From Mucidula mucida (Eukaryota; Basidiomycota; Agaricomycetes; Agaricales; Physalacriaceae): DNA of 64,000 bases. Shown here piece after piece: positions 45,218 to 59,500 of the stretch. Each line of letters opens with the position of its first letter. Positions within the stretch are counted from its first letter, which is position 1. Both the position numbers and the translations under genes were made by a program. The stretch is from NCBI GenBank assembly GCA_015501055.1, contig JADNYV010000002.1, forward strand, positions 496,001 to 560,000, given 5' to 3'. The notes below the pieces were generated by a model. That model had not been told where the DNA came from and did not search any database. It saw only the letters and a program-made list of their open reading frames with translations.

Positions 45218-45706
45218 CACGAACTCTTATTACGGATCTGTTGTTCTCTTTACTTAAATTTATTGCTGGCCGTTTCGGACAATAATAAGACTCTTTGTAC
45301 TACTGCGATGATCATTAAGAGCAACAGAAGAACAACAAACTCGTCTTTGTCGGTAAGGGGCTGAGTTTGAATTTCGTGATGCCAACTTTCTATAAACGGA
45401 TCGCTGGGTTTTCTTCATCCACCATCATCTAAAGGTAAGCTTGCCAATGTGCTCAACGCCGCCGACCACGCTGACCGCCGTTCATTGCAGCCAAAAAGCC
45501 GATAAAAAATATAAAAAACCTTTTTTATCTACAAGCGGTTGTCTTGTTACTCCTCCTGTGTATGCACCTCTTTTCACTTTGCATTTCACGCCACGCTCAA
45601 CTGGTTTCGCAGTCGCAGAAAAGTTCATTAAAGCAGTAACGACCCCACTCAATTTCTCTCGAAAAAACCCCAATTTTTCAATCCAAATCCAAAAGAATCT
45701 AAAGAC
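45218..45706. promoter_or_regulatory. PAB1 promoter and A-rich 5' leader
   Basis: The 489 bp between SCAMP and PAB1 includes A-rich blocks close to the ATG: AGCCAAAAAGCCGATAAAAA and ATATAAAAAACC at about 45487-45522, and CGAAAAAACCCC and CCAAAAGAATCTAAAG at about 45659-45704. If transcribed, these oligo(A) tracts would be ligands for the encoded protein, as in animal PABP mRNAs. Confidence 0.5.
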
Positions 45707-48030
<2,324 letters not shown>

Positions 48031-48300
48031 ATTTGAGTACTTGTGTGTAGTTTTGGACCATTCGTGGTTCCGTCCTCTCCTTTCCATACTTTGACTGACT
48101 TCTTAGCTGTTGTTCTGCATTATGACGTTCATCTCATGTTCTGTCGTCGTTCACTTGCCCTGCTCTTTTTGTGGGGTGTTGGTGTGTAGGTTGCTTGTCT
48201 TTATGTAACTCAATGGAATAGAGGTGAACAGCGCTGCTTAAGAAAAGCCTCCGAGTGAATATGTAAGAAACAACATAATCCATAAATCAACAAACAACTC

Positions 48301-51300
48301 CTAGCCTCCCAATACAACCGCCGTCAAATGGTTGCTACCTTCCGAGAGGTTCTCTCCGATAGAGAAAACGGTCGCCGAAAGAGTAAAGCGGCCGTATGAC
48401 AGAAAACATAATGGGATAGAGACAATATGTACCTCTTCGCTCTGTAACCTCCCAACAGGTATACCAGTGAGAACGCCTTCGTAGAGGATGTGCTCTGAAG
48501 GTTCGAATTCCACATTCAGGCGTAACGTTAATGGAGATGCTATGAACACGTCAATAATGTTTGCCCGTGAGGTCAAAAAGAAACTGACGTGTCTGATTGA
48601 TGATCTGTATCCGAAGATACAAGAATTCGTGTGGCGGAGGATAAAATCGCCCAATCTCATGTTTCAGTTCTTCGTCTGTGTCCGACAGCAAAGACATGAC
48701 AAGTTTGGCCGCACTGGTCCGAATAGCGTTAAGCATCTGCATTGTCATCCTCTGCTGTCGCAAAGACAGATCGCCAGACCGAGTTCCACCAGCCTGAGAA
48801 TCTCTTCAGCAACGATTAGATCGCGAATGAGGCTACTTTACCTCTTTCCAATGACAACGAAGGCATTTAAAGAGCTCTTCTCGATACCAGAAGAGCTCCC
48901 GCTGAGTTTGATCTTGTTCGTCAGATAGTTTCGTTGTCGCAACAACAAATTGCCTGTCCGACAAGGTTGGTATCGGCTGAGCAAGGTGCTTGTCCGAAAG
49001 GATAAACTTCTTGAGAGCCATGACGGATCTAAAGGATATATTAAGCTTTACATCTAGGCAAATTCGTATGACACCAACCGAGAGGTAGACCCCGGCGCGA
49101 GGGTGCTGGACGTCGAAGCTGGCGGTTCACCTAGTTAGATGCTCAGGAACAGCCGGCACAGATCAAGACAGGCAGAATGACCTTCTTGAGTTCTCTCGAT
49201 CGTCACCTCGAAAGGTGCCCCGTAAGAGTTGCGAACCTCAACAGAAAACAGACACCAATCCGCGTGATCGTGTATTGACGGCGATCCTACGGCGTTAGAC
49301 GGGTACGGGTGTATATCCATTGACTGGCATTCAAGCATACGATACACTGTCACCATGAGAGGATACGACAGCTGCCGCGTGTGGAAGACATCTGGGGTTA
49401 CTTCCAATCCTCTGTCAACACATGCATACGTCGCATATATCGTCCCATTCGTGCTAGAAAAGACAATGTCGGTCACTACTTTACACTCCGGCTGATTTGC
49501 TTTAAACGTACCAGCCCACTTTGCCTAGGCACTGCACATTAAGAGTCAACCGTTCCCCTGGCGCTATTGGATGCACCTCGTTCTGGTTCCATGAAAAGAG
49601 AGGTCGATGTATGAGGTCATACTCCGTTTCATATGTGTCAAAGGTGGACAAGGAACCCTCTAGCAGAGTCTGCTGTGCGGGTTGGATCGTCGAGTCATCG
49701 AATACCAGCCTTAGAAAGTCAATCGTCATTGAGGATACGTTCTCGACCGTTAGCCGGATCACAGAGCTGCAAAGACGTCAAAAAGGTTGGAAGTTACTTG
49801 AGGCTAGATTGAAACGTACTGCTCCCCGTCATACAGCATCAACGCGCCGTGCGTGACTGAGGTTCTTCGAATCCTCAAAAGCGGTTGTTCTGGAACGACC
49901 TTGCACTCTAGGAACTGCGTCGGAGCCTTCAATACTGCTTTGCTCACAACTTCGGTGCTGAGGCGCTTTTGAGATTTCTCCCAAGGAAGAGCCGTCAAGC
50001 CTGGATACTTAGATCGACCCACTTCGCATTGCAATGCTCCTCGTCGACGAGACTGACGCTCTTCCTCCTCCGGCGAGGAAAGCGGAAGCAAGAATTCACG
50101 AGTACCCCCAGAAGCTTCAACTAAGCAGCCACGAATGATCAATATACCTGTGCTGGTCACCTTCCCGGATACAACTACGCGGTGATAAGACCGAGCAGGG
50201 ATGGTGAACTTCATCGATGCGGCCTCGAAGAAGGGACCATTGGTACTATTCGATGGTTGTTGTGAGTGCGTCACAGATAAGCGCCCGGCTTACCTCAGTG
50301 TAAATGAATCTATGTCGAAATCGAAGACGTAAGGATTCTTGAGAACAACCACCACTTCCACAGTCTCATTCTGCACCACCATGATCTGACTCTAAGGGAC
50401 GAAGTAAGTTCGGATGTGACAGAATAGAGGAAGATAGGAACCTTTCCGCCTATAACTCTGCGCGGGTTATACAAGAACGGGTCTGTTCCCCCGGTGAGGA
50501 TTGGGTTGAGGTCGGTTGATTTTGGCCGAAGGGCGGATGTTGGTTTTTCGTTAGGAAGACGAATGAGAGGTAACCTAACAAATAGTCGAAACGCGTCAGG
50601 CTAATGAAGTAGGTATGACTCACGGAATCACGACAATGCTAACGAGAGGATTACTCGACCAGAACTCGATGGTTTTTTGCTCTCCCCGACGCCTCGCGGT
50701 CAATAATGCTCTGGTTGCTGTCGTGTACAAGTGATATTGATCACCAGGCGCTAAGACATCCTGTAAGGTCTTCAGAGATGATAGCGCAAACTGAGCGACA
50801 CAAAGAAAATCTGCCGTAGTGTGAGAAAGGTTTTGTGGAGGTGAATTAAACCTCACCTGGGAGGGCTTCTGCAACAGCAATCGCCTCTCGTACGACGCCT
50901 ACTTGGAGCTCTGGCCATCCAAAAGGCTCCCGTACATCGTCGTCAAGACCCAGGTCATCTGATCGCGGAGTAGTCTGTCCAACATCCAGAATTTTCACTG
51001 CTTCTAAATCAATGCCCAGTGTCCTGCATACATAATTTAAGAGATTGAGAACACTGTTGTTTCCGTCTGTACTCTCGTTCATTCGCATGCCAACTTGAGC
51101 TGAGTTGTTAAGCACGTCATTGTGGCCATTCGGAGTGGCGGATCCATCTCCAGAAGTAGACACTCTCGTCCGTCCATCTTCTTCACGACCACAGACAATG
51201 AGATCGAGGACGCATCCGAGGATCTCGCGGAGGATGTAGGCCTCTTTTCTCCGATAGCCCAGGCAGGCGTATGTGCTAGCCATTGCCTCTAGGATGGAAA

Positions 51301-52927
51301 CACGTTCTCGAGGACCTAAATGCAAGAGCCACGGTCCATGAATTTGAGTAAGCACGTTCGAGATGGATTGGCGCGACACTCCCGAAAAAGAGCTCAATCG
51401 TTCCAGAACGGACCAATTGTTATGATCTTCACGAGTGATAGTAGGAGGAAGATAGGGTGTTGTTCCAGGTTGCAACATTGAGGTGAAGGCCAACGGGCCC
51501 CATCCCTTAGCAGACCAGATGGAGAATAGGAGCGAAGAATGCCGTAGAACGCAACAGCAATAAAGATATGATAAAAGTGAGAAATGATGGTCCGCATCTG
51601 AAGGGGGGGCCTTGAAATATAATGTGGCTGCTTGAGATAGTTTGTCAGAGACATCGGCCCAAGGATCACGAGTCGCAGCATTGCTGGTGGAAGTTTGCTA
51701 GGCAGAAGGTCAGAAAATTCGCAGGTTTGATTTGGATGGACGAACTAGGCCATGCCCTGCAGCCCATGCTTCAAGGACGGAGAGGGTAGCAATGCCTTCC
51801 AGAGCCGACGCGTGCCAAACAGGGTCATGAGATGTTTTGAACATTTGGAGCGCTTCTGCGTACCTAAATGGAAGGGATTTAGCTGATGGATGGAACAACG
51901 CGCAATCCGTACCAAATGGAGGCGTCTTCAATCCTTCCAGCAATCGTATAGAAGTCACCTAGGACCTTGAATAATCTTCCGTGCGATGATGCGACACCGA
52001 TACTACTGAACCGTTTCCTGGGAGCTGGGGGTCCTAAGGTAGATTGTCGGTGCCCAGTCGAGGATGTACGTTTCATGGGAGGCACGGAGCTTGATGCGAA
52101 ACCAGACTTTGACATATCTGGGACGCTGTTATGAGTGGGAAAGGATGGCATTGGACTTCCGTTGATATTACTGTCTAACGGAGTGGGTAGCTCTGACAAG
52201 GGAGGGAGAATGGGGAACAACGAAGCATTCAAATATTCGTTTCCAAGAGGGCTTTCCAGTGTTTGAACCTAGAGTGCGAATTGAGACGAGTTATCTTGTA
52301 GTTGAAGAGGCTTACAAGAACTCCAAACTCGCCCAGGACGTTTGAACACAAGTCGGCGATAAGTGTACCGAGATATAGTTTCTTATTACCCATCATACTT
52401 GGGATTACGACCAAGCCTTGCACTATTTCGTTCAAATTTGAGCTGTTATTGCCGTCTCCATCCTCAAACACGAAACAATTTCTTGCCAAGGGATACAGTG
52501 CGCCAGGCGGGAACAGGTCCAGGAGCGCACCATTGAATTGCGCGAGAATTGAAGTCAATGTATCGGTGGGAGAACACAAAGCGAGCCCGATGACTGCCAG
52601 CGGGAACTGTGACGGGCGAATCAAAGCCAGTGAGTCATGTAAAGTGGGTGGCGGACGAGTAGGAAAACTCAGATGCAGGTGGCCGGTCGACAGAGGATTG
52701 GGCATGAACCGGGCTTGCAAGCAATATGATTAGCAGACGGGCAGAATTTAGACGACACGGAAGCTTACCTCGCTCGTTCTTGCTGTCTACCGGAATGTCT
52801 CCCAGTCGCAGCGACTCAAAGCTGCGAATTTCGGCGACATATTTCTCAAAGACGGGAGAGAAATGGAGCCCACGGGGACGAGGAGGATTTGAAGATGGGC
52901 TAGGGATGCGAAGCCATGGGTGTCCAT
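48301..52927 (-). CDS. TRS120: TRAPPII complex subunit Trs120 (TRAPPC9)
   Basis: Trs120 is a large specific subunit of TRAPPII, the exchange factor that activates Ypt31/32-type Rab GTPases at the late Golgi. The start MDTHGFASLAHLQILLVPVG leads into EKYVAEIRSFESLRLGDIPV and, across an intron, ARFMPNPLSTGHLHLSFPTR. Further features: GRLFKVLGDFYTIAGRIEDA with SIWY and RYAEALQMFKTSHDPVWHAS (TPR-like repeats), EGIATLSVLEAWAAGHG, then PPTITREDHNNWSVLERLSS. The C-terminal half has Ig-like beta domains, including VEVVVVLKNPYVFDFDIDS-type strands and CWCLFSVEVRNSYGAPFEVT-type strands. The order matches Trs120. About twenty exons. The first start codon lies 45 bp from the probable DPM2 start on the other strand. 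Confidence 0.9.
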
Positions 52928-52972
52928 GCGGCGGGATGCCTGCGGTCGGCGAGCACGACAGCGATCCGCTCG
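52928..52972. promoter_or_regulatory. Probable compact divergent promoter, TRS120 / DPM2
   Basis: Forty-five base pairs separate the TRS120 ATG from the probable DPM2 ATG. This depends on the DPM2 first exon being correctly placed. Confidence 0.4.
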
Positions 52973-53441
52973 ATGCTAAGAGAGGTATGTCGCTCGTCGA
53001 CGTCGCGTGCGATGATGAGGAACAGAAGCAAAGGGTCGATCACTGCTACTTACTTGACCACGTACCACCAAGCAAGATGGCAAGTCTCTTCGAATGCTCA
53101 CTGCCCTTTGCTGAATCGTCGACAGGGAACCAGCGACAAAATGCTCGGCGGGGCCATGCTGCTGGCAGCAGCTTTCGTGTTCACTTATTATACCGCCTGG
53201 GCCATCCTTCTTGTACGCGCACAGCCAGTCCACATATCATTGCTCTGACTCCCCCCCTCGCCAGCCTTTTTGCGAGCCTTCAAGCCCGATACATGACTAC
53301 TTTCCAGCTCGCGAATGGGCCGTCCGTCTCCCCGCTTTCATCCTCGTCGTCGGACTTTCTGTAATAGGATCATTCATCGGTTCTACCATCATTAAGGAAA
53401 AGAAGAAAAAGGCTCAAAAAGCACGGCTACGAATAGCTTAA
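52973..53441 (+). CDS. DPM2: Dolichol-phosphate mannose synthase regulatory subunit DPM2
   Basis: DPM2 is a small two-span ER membrane protein that stabilises the DPM1 catalytic subunit and supports GPI-anchor synthesis. A 12-nt exon (ATG CTA AGA GAG, followed by a perfect GTATGT donor at 52985) joins to GTSDKMLGGAMLLAAAFVFT. Membrane span 1 is MLLAAAFVFTYYTAWAILL, carrying the family's FTYYTAW motif; after a 50-60-nt intron comes PFCEPSSPIHDYFPAREWAV, then span 2 (LPAFILVVGLSVIGSFIGST) and the cytosolic lysine-rich end KEKKKKAQKARLRIA. The total of about 90 residues fits the family. The first exon is the least certain part; translation could also begin at MLGGAML (53141). The 3' end converges on the giant C1-domain gene 61 bp away. 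Confidence 0.85.
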
Positions 53442-53502
53442 TGTACGTTTGTCATTTCTATAGTATCCTCTGTCCATTTACAATTACAGTCTAAATGCTA
53501 TA

Positions 53503-56500
53503 TCACACAAATGTCGATGGTCCTCTTGCATTCCGTCGTTCCGGCATCCCTCTCCCAACCTCCTGGCGCGCCTTTAAGACTCTGAGCTTCTCTGCTGTTA
53601 TCAACTCTTTTGTGGCCTGATTGATCAGGCTTTCGTGCCCGACTTCCTGTGCTGGTTCCGAGAGTGCGCGAAGTGCTCGCGAGATCTAAACAAGCATCAG
53701 CATTAGCCATCAACAACAAAAGCTAGAGTACCTTGTTAGTTGTATTTGATTCCCCTCGTCCCAACGTCATGAGCCTGTTAAGCAGAGCGATGTGCGATAT
53801 TGACTGGATTGCGATGGGGCTATGCAAGGTCCGCACAAATATGAAGAGTTCTGCAACTGTCGACCATGTCGTTGTTGCAAGCATCTTAGAAGGTATTATC
53901 ACTCGAATTACAGCTCATACAAGGAGAAACTCACAATTGAGAGACCGGCTTGCACTTCCCTCTCGAATAAATTGACCAGGCTCTCGAATGGTGGCCACAG
54001 TTCGTTCCAGACAGCATACGAAGTGACGGAACCTTCGTCCTCTTTTGACGCGCGTTTCTGCGCCACGATGAGCCACAACTTGATTGCAATATAGGCATGG
54101 TCTATATCGGCAATAGCTGACTCCGGGATACTCGTTCCAGACAGGAGATATCCTCTTAACGCGTTTTGGTGCGCTATAGAAAACGCATGAAGCTGCCTGT
54201 ATATCAAGTTGATCCAGACTTCTGTCGGATCCATCAAAGCCGCTAGCAAAAGAACGTTCCACGCTCGAACAGTCATGCTTTGTCTCAATGACGAAGACCT
54301 CTGCCTTCATCAGTTGTCTGACAATATGAATCGTGGTATAGGAACTCACGTCTGATGTCTGTTCCACTATCCTGCTCATGATGCTCGGGTCGTGACTAGC
54401 AGCCTGAAGGATGAAGTTGGCGATCATGAGTGACGCTGAAAAATCACTGTCGGAGTTCGTATCCAGCCAGACAGAATTTTGAATGTAAGTAAATCCATTG
54501 TCTGCGAGATTTGGATGCTCCTGCTGATACAGTGTTGCTGGCGTTGCATGCCCAGCAATTTCAGTATTCATCAGCGCCTAGCCTCAATTTAGCGAGTGAC
54601 ATACACAGGACGATTGAGCTCACTTCGAACATGGCCTTTATAGTCGACGGAAGTACACGAGCTTTCATGCGAAGTCCGTCTCCTAGCAATTCAAAGATGA
54701 CTGCAAGGATAGCGTTGGCAGGCGCCTTGGCGGAGGAAGATTGCGTTCTTCGATACAAGGTTGACGTTACTTGTATGAGTCTCGAAAGGCTCGTCGTATC
54801 TACCTCCAATCTATTCAGGATGATACGCAAGACGGCGTCGGTGTAGGTTAACAAATCCTGTCATGAACTTGAGTAATGGAAAATAGATCAGATTACATGA
54901 CTTACTCTGCTCAATGCTTTGTTGTGTTGGATAAGGATGGTAGCAATTGACAGCAAAGGCGAGGGATTCACAACATGCGGCGCAAACTCTGCACTTCTGC
55001 GAGCTAGCTGGGTCAGCTGTTGACCGACGACTAAAGGAATATTCAGCAAGACAAAGCAGAAAGGGGAAGCCCGTACACATCATCATCTCCGCCGAATAGC
55101 CCTGATGGTAGACGACCTAACGTATGTCAACAGATTGTTCAGCATAGTCTGAAAATCGGCCTGGTTTGTGTCCACGGCTCTCGGAAGAGTATCGCGAAGA
55201 AGTCTCTCCCGCAGTGGCTCAATGCCGGGTTGCGGCGAAGTCTTCGCATTGTTGTCAATCACCTGTCGTAACACAACAAATATTTCGCGGTCTATAGGCC
55301 GCTGTACTACAATTAGACATAAGACATCCAGGAGAAGATGTATACGTACACGCAGAAGGACTACGAGAGTCGCATTGTTGGAGTACCTATACACAGAAAA
55401 TGAGCATTTCAAGCACTAGCTAGAAGCCAAAGAAGAACGCACTGAGAAAGAGTCGATTCAATGAAGCTCTTGCTCTGCGCTACTAAAGCGTCTTGCGTGC
55501 TGTGACTCTGAGAGATTATCAACTTAGCCACCTGTTCAATTGCAAGACTATGACCACTCATTAGTAGACGAGCCAACGACAAACGAAACGACTCACTTGA
55601 CAAAGGAACGGAGGCCGTGACCGGTCCATGTTTTAATGAACGTTTGAACAACGGTCAATGCAAGTTGCCGGCACTCGTAATTGATGTCCAGCACCAAGAG
55701 ATCCAGTGCCTTCGAAGTAGCCGTTTTCAGATATGGTGCAAGATGCTTCAGATGCATCTTCTTTTCAACGTCTTGCTTGTAGATCATGATGCCTAATCCT
55801 TCAAGCATGCTCTTGAGCGTTAACACCGGTAACGAGTTGATATCTTCAATGCTCGTGAAGAGGCGCAGGGCAACCTCTACCATGGGTCCTCCAATTAATA
55901 GTGGAGTGCCCTCTTCATGAACATTCGTGTAAGGAGACGGGTCGATGGTGTATGGGGCGTCAAGCAGTCGGGCAAGCTCATGAATACACGGAAAAGCCAG
56001 CTCTGGAACCTCCTTCGTGTCGTCAAATGTGATGTCGAATGTAAGCCCGTTTATGGTCGGTCTAATATTCACGTTAGAGAAACCCAAGGTTCGGATAAGG
56101 TGATGCTTCAATTGAAGAAGGTTATTGTAGTCGATCGGGACGCCGTCAGCGATCATGTTCAGACTCAAGATGAGAAGGGAAACCTAACGAAACTTCAGTT
56201 GCTTCAGGAGTACTAATGTCGAACGCAGTCCTCACACGAAGTAGAGATGTGTCTGACGTCCCCATGGGTTTGTCACTAGCCGCGACATCTTCCGATGAAA
56301 GGCCATACATTGACTGCAAGAAGATTTCAGCATACCGCTAAGAGAGAACATCACGCCTACTAAGTACGCCGAAGCTGGTCCGTCTTGATCGTTCTTTTCA
56401 TCATACTGATCTTCACGGAGTGTCTCAACGACGACGTCCCATGATAGTACTGCTTGTCCATTAGCAGAACATCGGCATAAAAAGGAACGACGCACCTTGC

Positions 56501-59500
56501 CAGGATGGAAAATGCGGATGTAGTTGTATCAGGAATGATACGAGATTGGCGCGCTCCTGTACAGGCGATTTGGATAGAACCTCGGTCCAACATGACGAAA
56601 GTACATTGAAGTGAACTGGAAGCATGGTGGCGGACAAAGTCTCCGCAGCTAAGCGAATTTCTTCCTATCGCGACGTTTATAAACACGATCAGACTTCAAA
56701 GGAATGCCCACTTGTTCGTCTCCCCACAACGCCACGAGGAAAAACTTGAATACTTCGCAGACGCTCGATTGCCAGAGTCTGTCTTCTACGGCAAAGTATG
56801 GGCTCGTTGCATCCAAAATTATTCGAAAGAGACGGGCAACGCTTTCTAGTCTACCGCCAAATATCAGGAAGGTACAAGTTACATAGACGGAGAAAGTACC
56901 GTAATTGCCAGACGCCTCCAGGACGGAACTGATGTTTGAGGATGGCACGAAAGGGTTGGTCATCAACGACGATAGTCCGTAACAGAAATGATGCTCTGAG
57001 CTGGGAAACTTCATCTCTTTGAATGCCATATAGTTCCCAAGCGCTAGAGGAGTCAATAAAGGTCGCGAAGTTAAGTGAACAAGCCTACCATTTTGAGAGC
57101 ATGACACCGTTTCTCAAAATGAAATTGTCGATCTCATGAGCCTCAAGGTACGGGGATTCGGTGATGAACATGTGCACGAACTGTGCTACGATGCAGGAAA
57201 TATCGACTATCCTAGCGTCTAGATATGAACTCAAGACCTCCATAAGTGTAGTCGGGATGATGATTGGGTCTGCAACGATAGAATTCCTAGTTGCCAACTT
57301 TCTCCTACGATTGACGTATTAGCTTCATACTTATCGAAGCTGGGCAGCGTACCGAGAAAGTAGGTCTTGAATGTCGTCCTTCGTGATCAGATGTAGGTCA
57401 TGAATCTTAGCTCTGTCACAACCATAGAGAATTAAGCATGTTCCCAAAGACAATCGAATGAAGTCTAGACTGAGATATTAAATCAATAACGGCCTGTCAT
57501 TAATGGAACCAACATACATGTCTGAGGAGCACGAACCACCCTTGACATCTTCGAGGATTTCGGGAAAATGTCGTTTGTGAAGTGTCGCAAATATGTCTTG
57601 TAAGTCGTTCCGAGCAGTAGGCCTGATCCATGTAGTCGACATAATGGCTTTGACAAAGAGCAGAGACTCAGCCACGTTGTTCGAGAATTTGCTCATAGCG
57701 TTGTTGAAGTGTGTGTAAGTCTGAATAGATACCTCCACACCGGATCGAGCGAAAACATACAGCCAATGCAAGCCGCGTAGCAGACCATCCTTATTCTGCG
57801 TGGCAGCGTTGATGACCGGACGCCAAGGATCAATACTTCCAACATCAATGATTCCAGGATGTTGTCCTGATGAGCCGTCGATAGTACTAGCGCGGTAAGA
57901 AGCATCCGTAGCATCACGAGGAAACAGACGGACGAGAGACGGAACGGGCTGTATAGATAGTCAGTTGAGTATCAACTACTGAGAATGCAACTCACTCCAT
58001 TAAAATTGGGCAATGACGCTACAGCTTCCAACCACCGGAAAAAGAGATCGTCGAGTACGGCGAATACGACTCCATGTTGGGCAAGTCGTGTAAGAAGCCG
58101 CAAGAGCTTATCTACGTAACTCCCGTCGCTACGTTCCCCGAGTGAGAAGGCTCGGGGCGCTGGATCCATGACGTCTCCGGACAAGGCAGGCGCTTGGGAC
58201 AAGTCGAGACAGAGTTCAAATAATAGATTTGTGTAGGCGTTGAAGTCTTCATTGTGAAGAGCCTGTAGCCAAGGGACTACATAATGGGACAGCAATGACC
58301 GGCGCGCGGCAACATAATCACCTCCATTGTGAACGGAGCTTGTTGGCAATGCGCGCGTTTTCTTCTGTGGCCAAGAGCTTTCGCGGCTTTGTTGTACGCC
58401 AGGTAGAATCTGTTGTTTGGCAACGTAATCACGCAGTATGGTGGCTAGGTTATCGTCCTACCGCAGTGTAAGCATGGAAAAGTAGAAAAGCAATGAGCAA
58501 GGAAACGTACCTCAGCAAATACCCAGTTAATCAGAGCCCGCACAAGTCTTGCAAGCGCATAGTCCGAAGCCATGTTGTTTGGTGGCAACCTCCGGATGAG
58601 TAGCAGAAAGCCAGTTTCGTTGACCGACAGGTCAAGGTCGGTCAAGCAGGATTCGATGGCCGCAAAGAGCATTTCCACGTCCGTCGAGAGGTCCAAACCT
58701 AACGGTAACGGGAAGACACATGGAATACTCTTCCTCACGTTGTCCAAGAAAAGTTCTGGTGATCTATCCGCACGTTCAAAGAAACCAAGATGGTGCAGAT
58801 ATTTCAGCAAGAGTCTGACAACAGAGTCAGAGCGAATATTAAACTCGTAACCCAAAGCATTGCGAAGATGGGACAATGAAACAAGTTCGAATGGATGACC
58901 TAGTTCATCTGAGGTATCTGCAGACCCGCTGTCTGTCTGGCGGACCATCAGTAGCTCTGACCCGTTTGCACCGCCAAGTTGTGTGCAATATGGCGCCTTC
59001 ATTGCCGATACAATATAGACAAGATTCGTCCAATCGAACAGCATCTCATGCTTCGATCGTGATATACGAGCGCCCAGTAGATAGTGATCCAAAGCCTCAG
59101 AGATCGAGATAGATTCCAATCCGAGAATGTCCTCGCATAATTCCAGCACCCGGTGAAGCTCGAAGTCGGCTACAACCGTACTCGACGAGCTTTTTCCCTT
59201 GTGTATTATGACAAGGGACCCTAAAGCGACGCCGTTGGTCAACAGTTGTAGTTGTATCCAGAGCATGGACTTGATGACAGAAATTTCTTCGTAGCTTTTC
59301 CGTAAGAGGTCGTCCCTCGTGAACTGCAGGATGTCGCCATAGAATTCGGTGCAACTGTGGCGTAATGCCTTCCACTCTATGGACATGTGGCTGGAGTCGT
59401 ATTCAAACGATCGGCAAGAGGGAACCTGATCTGTTGCGCACTCACGATGCACAAACTGGAAGCAAGACATGCATCTGAGACCTTGAGAATGACAGCCCCA

